From NCBI GenBank assembly GCA_043497085.1, contig JBIEKI010000026.1: a DNA stretch of 35,231 nt; one strand, 5' to 3'. Made by a program: the position numbers and the translations under genes. Under the pieces are notes generated by a model. It saw only the letters and a program-made list of their open reading frames with translations, ran no database searches and had not been told where the DNA came from. The stretch comes from Thalassobacillus sp043497085. GTDB taxonomy: Bacteria > Bacillota > Bacilli > Bacillales > Halobacillaceae. Positions 30,512 to 35,231 of the stretch are shown one piece after another. Positions within the stretch are counted from its first letter, which is position 1; every line of letters begins with the position of its first letter.

Positions 30512-30982
30512 ATGAGTGTTGAAGTAGGAAAGAAAGCACCAGATTTTGAATTGCAGGCCAGTAATGGAGAGAAAGTAAAGCTATCGGATTATCGGGGGAA
30601 AAATGTGGTATTGTATTTTTACCCGAAAGATATGACTCCTGGCTGTACTACAGAAGCATGTGATTTCCGTGATCATCATGAAAGCTTTGGGGACGTAGAT
30701 GCGGTAATTCTAGGGGTCAGTCCAGACCCGGTCAATCGCCATGAGAAGTTCATTGAGAAGCACGAGCTTCCATTTTTATTGCTGGCAGATGAGGACAAGC
30801 AGGCTGCAGAGGCATACGATGTCTGGAAGCTGAAAAAGAATTTCGGCAAAGAATATTACGGAATCGAGCGTTCCACATTCATTATTGATAAAGAGGGGAA
30901 CCTCGTAAAAGAATTCCGTAAAGTACGTGTCAAAGGACATGTGGAAGCTGCTTTAGAGTACATTCGCGAAAACTTATCTTGA
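30512..30982 (+). CDS. bcp: Thioredoxin-dependent peroxiredoxin Bcp
   Basis: A 156-residue cytoplasmic peroxidase that reduces H2O2 and organic peroxides. The peroxidatic Cys45 is in PGCTTEAC and Cys50 is the likely resolving Cys, the pair typical of the atypical 2-Cys BCP subfamily. Upstream DFELQASNGEKVKLSDYRGKNVVLYFYPKDMT is the AhpC/TSA fold signature. A strong ribosome site (AGGAGGGG) lies before the ATG. In B. subtilis bcp (ygaF) is beside perR; here two genes have come between. A strong terminator follows. Confidence 0.93.
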   Translation: MSVEVGKKAPDFELQASNGEKVKLSDYRGKNVVLYFYPKDMTPGCTTEACDFRDHHESFGDVDAVILGVSPDPVNRHEKFIEKHELPFLLLADEDKQAAEAYDVWKLKKNFGKEYYGIERSTFIIDKEGNLVKEFRKVRVKGHVEAALEYIRENLS

Positions 30983-30984
30983 TC

Positions 30985-31020
30985 AAGTGCTCTCCATGTG
31001 GAGAGTGCTTTTTTATTTTA
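30985..31020 (+). terminator. Terminator after bcp
   Basis: AAGTGCTCTCC pairs with GGAGAGTGCTT (loop ATGT), followed by T6 and more T. Confidence 0.88.
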
Positions 31021-31096
31021 ATTGGGTATATGCGCTATACAAATCTCCTCCCCCTACATAAAGTGAAGTATCAACCGAAAACCTCCCCTTTATTTG

Positions 31097-31130
31097 AGGC
31101 ATCACCTTCAGGTGGTGTCTCTTCTTTTGA
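31097..31130 (+). terminator. Second terminator-like hairpin before the dehydrogenase gene
   Basis: GGCATCACC pairs with GGTGGTGTC around a TTCA loop; the tail TCTTCTTTTG is moderate. The stretch 31020-31185 contains nothing else obvious. Confidence 0.5.
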
Positions 31131-31209
31131 TTTTTAAGTCTAAATCTTTTTGTAAATTATGATAATTCAGCTAAAATAGAAGCAGGTGAATCAGAGGAGG
31201 ACTACATAT

Positions 31210-32163
31210 ATGCTTGTACTTTCAGCTATTAAGAATGTAAAAGAAGATATTCGGGCCAGGTTGGAAGCTGATTATCCGGAACTGACCTTTTCTTTCTGCC
31301 ATGGGATAGAAGAAGCGAAAGAGGAGCTTTCTGAAGCAGAGATCTTCATTACTTATGGAGAGGATTTAAATGATGAGTTAGTAAAGCAGGCGAAAAAGCT
31401 AAAATGGATTATGGTTTTATCTGCAGGAATGGAAAAAATGCCTTTCAACCAAATCGACCAGCAGCAGATACTAGTCACAAATGCCAGAGGTATTCATGCT
31501 GTACCGATGGCTGAATATACATTTGCGATGCTATTGCAAATAGCAAGGCAGACAAAGACAGTCATCGCCAACGAAACAACCCACACTTGGGACAAAAAAC
31601 TTGTTATGAGTGAAATATCTGGTAAAACGATGGTTGTTCTGGGTACGGGAGCGATTGGGCAGGAAGTAGCCAGGCTGGCTCATGCTTTTCGAATGAAAAC
31701 AATCGGGGTTTCTAAAACCGGGAATCCAAAACCTCATTTTGATGAAACACATTCCACTGACAAATGGGAACACGTGCTAGAAAGTGCTGACTTTGTTGTT
31801 GCGGTACTGCCCAGCACTTCTGAAACAATCGGTTTCCTCCAAAAAGAGCATTTTGAGTTGATGCCATCTCATGCGATTTTTTTGAATATGGGTAGAGGCG
31901 ACCTGGTGGAAACGGAAACTGTTTTGCAAGCAGTCCGGTCGAAAGAAATCGCCCATGCTGTATTGGATGTGTTTGAGGAAGAACCGCTACCAGAGGAGCA
32001 TGTCCTGTGGGAGGAAGAAAATATCACGGTTACTCCGCATCATTCGGGGGTATCGCCACAATATCAATATCGAGCTTTTGATATTTTTGTTGAAAATTTG
32101 GAACGCTATTTACAAGGGCAAGAGGACTTTATTAATAAAATCGATCCGAAACGGGGGTATTAA
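31210..32163 (+). CDS. D-2-hydroxyacid dehydrogenase
   Basis: A 317-residue NAD(P)-dependent dehydrogenase of the D-isomer 2-hydroxyacid family. The Rossmann motif is VLGTGAIGQEVARLA (residues ~145-159), followed by a cofactor-specificity stretch (GVSKTG) that lacks the NAD-binding Asp, so NADP may be preferred. The catalytic Arg is in LNMGRGDLVE, the Glu in VFEEEPLPEE, and the His in TPHHSGVSP. The substrate is unknown (glyoxylate, hydroxypyruvate or a branched 2-oxoacid). ATG 31210 has AGAGGAGG 7 bases upstream; an in-frame GTG at 31186 would include that site. The adenosyltransferase gene starts 2 bases after its stop codon. Confidence 0.88.
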   Translation: MLVLSAIKNVKEDIRARLEADYPELTFSFCHGIEEAKEELSEAEIFITYGEDLNDELVKQAKKLKWIMVLSAGMEKMPFNQIDQQQILVTNARGIHAVPMAEYTFAMLLQIARQTKTVIANETTHTWDKKLVMSEISGKTMVVLGTGAIGQEVARLAHAFRMKTIGVSKTGNPKPHFDETHSTDKWEHVLESADFVVAVLPSTSETIGFLQKEHFELMPSHAIFLNMGRGDLVETETVLQAVRSKEIAHAVLDVFEEEPLPEEHVLWEEENITVTPHHSGVSPQYQYRAFDIFVENLERYLQGQEDFINKIDPKRGY

Positions 32164-32165
32164 GA

Positions 32166-32723
32166 GTGAGGATTTATACACGTTCAGGAGATAAAGGAAC
32201 AACTTCGTTGATTTATGGGGACCGCGTCCCTAAAAATGACTTACGAGTAGAAGCGTACGGTACTTGTGATGAAGTCAATTCCATGATCGGGCTGGCTATG
32301 AGCCACTTGAAGCGTGAAGAATGGGATGGGCGAGAGGAATTTGTGACGTTCATGACGAAGGTCCAAACGATCCTTTTCCATGTGGGAGCAGAATTGGCCA
32401 CACCAAAAGGGAAAGATGTGATGTGGCAATTAAAGGAAGCGCATATAAAGGAGCTTGAATCCACTATTGATGAGTGGGATAAAGTGTTGCATCCTTTAAA
32501 GAACTTCATTCTTCCCTCAGGGCATGAAGCTTCGGCTGCTTTTCATGCTGCACGTACGGTTGCCAGACGAGCGGAAAGGACCGCTGTTGCTCTTGGTGAT
32601 GAGCTCAGCAATCCTCTGGTCGTCTCCTATTTGAATCGCCTATCTGACCTATTATTTGTTGCTGCCCGCTATGTGAACCACCATCTTGGTGGAGACGAGA
32701 TTCCGCTGCAAGCTGACGTATAG
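32166..32723 (+). CDS. ATP:cob(I)alamin adenosyltransferase (PduO/YvqK type)
   Basis: Adds the 5'-deoxyadenosyl group to cob(I)alamin to make coenzyme B12; 185 residues, cytoplasmic, trimeric in the family. The N-terminus TRSGDKGTTSLIYGDRVPKNDLRVEAYGTCDEVNS is the ATP-binding signature (TxxGDxGxT), and the second motif is FILPSGHEASAAFHAARTVARRAER. The start is GTG 32166, two bases after the dehydrogenase stop codon; the ribosome site is probably in its end (GGGGGT). No other cobalamin genes are in the window, so it serves salvage from outside. It could also be the MMAB-type name. Confidence 0.9.
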   Translation: MRIYTRSGDKGTTSLIYGDRVPKNDLRVEAYGTCDEVNSMIGLAMSHLKREEWDGREEFVTFMTKVQTILFHVGAELATPKGKDVMWQLKEAHIKELESTIDEWDKVLHPLKNFILPSGHEASAAFHAARTVARRAERTAVALGDELSNPLVVSYLNRLSDLLFVAARYVNHHLGGDEIPLQADV

Positions 32724-32749
32724 CAACGGGAATCTACAATATATGTATA

Positions 32750-32779
32750 TTGACAATAATAGTAATTACAAGGTACACT
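32750..32779 (+). promoter_or_regulatory. SigA-type promoter of perR
   Basis: TTGACA (32750-32755) and TACACT (32774-32779), 18 bases apart. Confidence 0.65.
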
Positions 32780-32781
32780 AA

Positions 32782-32796
32782 TTATAAAGATTATTA
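32782..32796 (+). promoter_or_regulatory. Per-box in front of perR
   Basis: TTATAAAGATTATTA agrees with TTATAATNATTATAA at 12 of the 14 fixed positions. It overlaps the expected start of transcription (the -10 ends at 32779), so PerR should repress itself. A second, related 7-2-7 palindrome lies right after it (32790-32805). Confidence 0.75.
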
Positions 32797-32845
32797 TGTA
32801 ATAATATTCTAAAATTAAAGTTTACGGAAAGCGAGGTGCATGGCG

Positions 32846-33283
32846 GTGTCTGAGAAAAGACTACAAGAAGCGATAGTTACCTTGAAAGACTCTGGTGTAC
32901 GAATTACACCTCAACGTCATGCGGTGCTTGAATTTTTGCTTAATTCTATGACTCACCCGACAGCTGATGAGATCTATAAAGCGCTGGAAGGGAAGTTTCC
33001 CAACATGAGTGTTGCTACCGTGTATAACAACCTGCGGGTGTTCAAAGACATTGGCCTCGTCAGGGAGCTGACTTATGGAGATGCTTCCAGTAGATTCGAC
33101 TGCAATACCACAGAGCATTACCATGTTATTTGTGAGTCCTGTGGTAAGATAGTCGATTTCCATTACCCAAGCTTAGATGAAGTGGAGTCTTTAGCTGAAC
33201 AGGTGACAGGATTTGATGTAAGTAATCATCGCATGGAAGTGTACGGAACCTGCAGTGACTGCCAAACTAAAAATGCGCATTAA
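32846..33283 (+). CDS. perR: Peroxide-responsive repressor PerR
   Basis: Fur-family repressor that senses H2O2 by oxidation of metal-ligand His. With the GTG start at 32846 the protein is 145 residues and the numbering matches B. subtilis: His37, Asp85, His91 and His93 as regulatory Fe/Mn ligands, and Cys96, Cys99, Cys136 and Cys139 as structural zinc ligands. The winged helix (MSVATVYNNLRVF) binds the Per-box. I chose GTG since GAGGTG at 32833-32838 is 7 bases before it; ATG 32840 is only 1 base from the site. An unusual Cys86 replaces the Phe of B. subtilis next to Asp85. ygzB and ygxA follow, as in B. subtilis. Confidence 0.95.
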   Translation: MSEKRLQEAIVTLKDSGVRITPQRHAVLEFLLNSMTHPTADEIYKALEGKFPNMSVATVYNNLRVFKDIGLVRELTYGDASSRFDCNTTEHYHVICESCGKIVDFHYPSLDEVESLAEQVTGFDVSNHRMEVYGTCSDCQTKNAH

Positions 33284-33296
33284 CCTTTTTATAAAA

Positions 33297-33336
33297 ATAA
33301 ACCTCATGCCTGATTTCAGGTATGAGGTTTATTTTG
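33297..33336. terminator. Bidirectional terminator between perR and ygzB
   Basis: AATAAACCTCAT pairs with ATGAGGTTTATT, with CCTG/CAGG inside; T-rich on the plus strand and A-rich before it. Confidence 0.8.
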
Positions 33337-33395
33337 TTATTCCTATATAATAAGTCAATTATCGGGGCACTTTCACATTATACAATGCTAGACGG

Positions 33396-33767
33396 CTAGC
33401 TCTGCTCTTCTTTTTTCTGAAATCGTTTGGAGTTGTATTTTTCGTCGAATTCTTTTCCTTCAAGGGATTTATCTAAAGTCAAAGGCTGTTTGCAATGCAT
33501 ACAGGCGTCGACTCTTCCGAGCATTTTGGTCGGCTTATCACAATTGGGACAGATGATTTGGATGGTTTTTGTCGATAACATGCCAATCCAAAAATAGACA
33601 ACTGTACTTAGGCCGATCGCCATCATCCCTAGAATCATGAATATGATCATCAGCCATTCCGTTTGTTTGAACAATAATCCAATATACATAATACCGAAAC
33701 CGGCGAATACGAGACCAAGTGCAAACGAGCGGATTTTATTTATTTTGCTACTGTATTGTAAAGCCAC
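33396..33767 (-). CDS. ygzB: YgzB, membrane protein with a zinc ribbon
   Basis: A 123-residue protein of the YgzB family. Two membrane segments (about 12-33 and 40-65) are followed by a four-Cys zinc ribbon, CPNCDKPTKMLGRVDACMHC, and a charged tail. GTG 33767 is the start (AAGGAGGG 9 bases before). Function unknown. It stands between perR and ygxA, convergent with perR and divergent from ygxA, as in B. subtilis. Confidence 0.92.
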   Translation of the reverse strand: MALQYSSKINKIRSFALGLVFAGFGIMYIGLLFKQTEWLMIIFMILGMMAIGLSTVVYFWIGMLSTKTIQIICPNCDKPTKMLGRVDACMHCKQPLTLDKSLEGKEFDEKYNSKRFQKKEEQS

Positions 33768-33906
33768 TGGTGACCCTCCTTATTACTTTCAAATCGTAGT
33801 ATAGCACAAAAATAGCAGTGAATTGCATTACGAAAAGAGGATTTTTAACAATTTTATCGAATAATTGACTGTGACCTACTATAAAAAACCGCTGGGGGAA
33901 AGTACT

Positions 33907-34776
33907 ATGGAAGATTTATTACGACCCATTTATCAAGAACGCGCAAGCTTGCCCAATACGCTCGGCGTTCTGTTAATGGAAAAGAAAAAACCGATCAGTC
34001 CGGTAACAGATAATTTTGATGTCATCCTCTTGATTATAATGAGAGACGCAGATGATCCCTGGTATGTGAAGCATTATGAATTTGAAAACAAAACAGCGGC
34101 CATGCATATTGTAGATGAAGAACTATTGAAGGAATGGATTGAAACCAGTGGATACCGAAGAGCGGTTGAATGGGTCATCAATGGTAAAGTGATATTCGAT
34201 CGCAATGAATATATGGAAGAATTAAAGAAAAAGCTTAACGTTTTTCCTCAAGAAACACGGGACCTGAAAAAAGCGATAGAGTTTGCCAAGTTGATCAGAA
34301 GCTATAGTGAGTCCAAAGATCTGTTTGAATCCAATCAATATCTAGATGCGTTCAGCCGTATGGTTCATTCTCTGCATTACTTAGCCAGATTGGCGATCAT
34401 TGAAAAAGGCTTCCACCCGGAAGTAACCGTTTGGAACCAGGTACGTAGAATTGATGCTGAAGTTTATAAACTATATGAAGAATTGATTCAAAGCGGTGAG
34501 CCGACAGATAAGCGAGTTCAATTGATGCTGCTTGCTGTCGAGCATTCGATTAGCATTCGTGCGGAAAACAGTGCCAAGCATCTACTGGAACTTATGGAAA
34601 CAAAGGAAACAGCATGGACTTTTGGAGAGTTGAAAGTTCATCCTGAAATCAAATTGTACGCACTGGATCTTTCTGCGATGATCGAATATCTCACAGAAAA
34701 AGAAATCCTGGAAGTAGAACTCCATGAAACAAAAGGACCTGAAGTTTATCATCGTAAATATAAAGTGAGAAGTTGA
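33907..34776 (+). CDS. ygxA: YgxA, nucleotidyltransferase-like protein
   Basis: A 289-residue cytoplasmic protein. The N-terminal ~100 residues look like a nucleotidyltransferase-type fold (FDVILLIIMRDADDPWYVKHYEF), followed by a helical region (LEELKKKLNVF) and a C-terminal winged-helix-like part. The canonical GS and DxD motifs are not intact, so catalysis is uncertain. ATG 33907 (MEDLLRPIYQ) fits the family start and has GGGGGAAAG before it; a TTG-initiated upstream reading is not used. It is the last gene before the rRNA operon, as in B. subtilis. Confidence 0.88.
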   Translation: MEDLLRPIYQERASLPNTLGVLLMEKKKPISPVTDNFDVILLIIMRDADDPWYVKHYEFENKTAAMHIVDEELLKEWIETSGYRRAVEWVINGKVIFDRNEYMEELKKKLNVFPQETRDLKKAIEFAKLIRSYSESKDLFESNQYLDAFSRMVHSLHYLARLAIIEKGFHPEVTVWNQVRRIDAEVYKLYEELIQSGEPTDKRVQLMLLAVEHSISIRAENSAKHLLELMETKETAWTFGELKVHPEIKLYALDLSAMIEYLTEKEILEVELHETKGPEVYHRKYKVRS

Positions 34777-34797
34777 CATCTCCACGACTTACACAAC

Positions 34798-34840
34798 CCG
34801 CTTTCCGTGCAAGTGATAAGGAAAGCGGATTTTTTATTTT
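34798..34840 (+). terminator. Terminator after ygxA
   Basis: CCGCTTTCC (34798-34806) pairs with GGAAAGCGG (34820-34828), followed by T6. It isolates ygxA from the rRNA promoters. Confidence 0.85.
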
Positions 34841-34848
34841 AAAAGCTA

Positions 34849-34877
34849 TTGACGATAAAAAAATGCCGTGGTATATT
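34849..34877 (+). promoter_or_regulatory. rRNA promoter P1
   Basis: TTGACG (34849-34854) and TATATT (34872-34877) are separated by exactly 17 bases, typical of Bacillus rrn promoters; preceded by an A/T-rich stretch. Confidence 0.8.
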
Positions 34878-34936
34878 ATTAAACGTCGCGTTAAGAGAGC
34901 GGCACACAGAGAAACAAAAAAATCATGAAAAAGTTG

Positions 34937-34965
34937 TTGACTTCAAAACAACTACATGATATATT
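34937..34965 (+). promoter_or_regulatory. rRNA promoter P2
   Basis: TTGACT (34937-34942) and TATATT (34960-34965) are 17 bases apart. Together with P1, 88 bases upstream, this is the tandem pair of rrn operons. Confidence 0.82.
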
Positions 34966-34998
34966 AATTAAGTCGCCAATTTAAGCGGCGAAACAATT

Positions 34999-35017
34999 TG
35001 ATCTTTGAAAACTGAAC
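34999..35017 (+). promoter_or_regulatory. boxA-like antitermination site in the rRNA leader
   Basis: TGATCTTTGAAAACTGAAC is the usual boxA-type sequence found before 16S rRNA in Bacilli. The stretch between it and 35108 is leader that forms part of the processing stem. Confidence 0.65.
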
Positions 35018-35108
35018 GAACCAACCAGTACGTCAATTTAATTTCTTCATTATATGAGGAAATGAAACAACGCACTTTCGAGTGCAAACATGAGCTATTC
35101 AAACTACT

Positions 35109-35231
35109 TTTATGGAGAGTTTGATCCTGGCTCAGGACGAACGCTGGCGGCGTGCCTAATACATGCAAGTCGAGCGCGGGAAGCAAGCGGATCCCCTTCG
35201 GGGGTGACGCTTGTGGAACGAGCGGCGGACG
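35109..35231 (+). rRNA. 16S ribosomal RNA, 5' end (cut by the window)
   Basis: The sequence TATGGAGAGTTTGATCCTGG followed by the conserved start of bacterial 16S (CTCAGGACGAACGCTGGCGG and the CGTGCCTAATACATGCAAG block) identifies it. Aligning GAGTTTGATC with E. coli positions 9-18 puts base 1 near 35109. Only the first ~123 bases are in the window. This is the first gene of an rRNA operon downstream of ygxA. Confidence 0.97.

Noticed and set aside
32840..32846. ATG 32840 as start of perR
   Set aside because: It is 1 base from the Shine-Dalgarno site; GTG 32846 gives the family numbering of metal ligands.
1..35231. CRISPR arrays, insertion sequences, prophage or toxin-antitoxin genes
   Set aside because: No regularly spaced direct repeats, transposase, integrase, capsid or toxin-like reading frames were seen.

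Overview
The window is chromosomal DNA from a spore-forming Bacillaceae member. Gene order and protein sequence point to the Bacillus subtilis yfhE-yfhF-recX ... mutY-sspE-ygaC-ygaD ... ygaE-hemL-bcp-perR-ygzB-ygxA-rrn segment, but with many insertions and rearrangements. Two small acid-soluble spore protein genes (sspK, sspE) and a YjcZ-type peptide show it sporulates. The moderate GC, acid-rich proteins and dense extragenic hairpin repeats suggest a halophilic or alkaliphilic relative such as Halobacillus; that genus guess is inference.

Layout. 1-120: a palindromic repeat, then a terminator. 219-2880: an ABC importer operon (ATPase, permease, lipoprotein) of the nitrate/sulfonate/taurine class. 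2963-3601: a secreted DUF3298 protein. 3721-3882: a gene-free stretch packed with DnaA boxes. 3948-7152 (minus): yfhE, a GNAT acetyltransferase with an elaborate structured leader, an amidohydrolase and the yfhF epimerase. 7274-9060: recX and a convergent HAD phosphatase. 9186-12670: the glucose PTS control and uptake genes glcT, ptsG and ptsH, with the antiterminator RNA target between glcT and ptsG. 12734-17517: an SDR, yfhH, a YpzG-like gene, sspK, yfhJ, yfhP, mutY, a yfhS-like gene and sspE. 17762-20690: ygaC, the ygaD ABC exporter and a small phosphodiesterase. 20729-21155: two more palindromic repeats. 21402-25833: a small membrane protein gene facing a five-gene aa3 quinol oxidase operon. 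26157-28782: another repeat type, ygaE and hemL. 28931-30445: a yjcZ-like gene, an orphan atypical response regulator and a K+ channel. 30512-34776: bcp, a D-2-hydroxyacid dehydrogenase with a cobalamin adenosyltransferase, perR, ygzB and ygxA. 34849-35231: tandem rRNA promoters, the leader and the first ~120 bases of 16S rRNA.

How the genes connect. GlcT should bind the RAT in the ptsG leader and let PtsG and HPr be made when glucose is present; ptsI is not next to them. The Qox operon is the terminal menaquinol oxidase. PerR carries all expected ligands and has a Per-box over its own promoter, next to the peroxiredoxin Bcp. YfhH, RecX, MutY, YfhP and YgaC belong to the standard Bacillus housekeeping and repair neighbourhood.

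The parts that seem least explained are: (1) the leader of the GNAT gene, which combines a tRNA-like fold, a T-box-like motif and a terminator whose 3' arm is the ribosome binding site; (2) the DnaA-box cluster; (3) the orphan response regulator with Thr in place of the phosphoacceptor Asp; (4) a fifth qox gene that is a shortened paralogue of qoxD; and (5) the palindromic repeats. All calls come from reading the sequence by eye; no database search or folding program was run.
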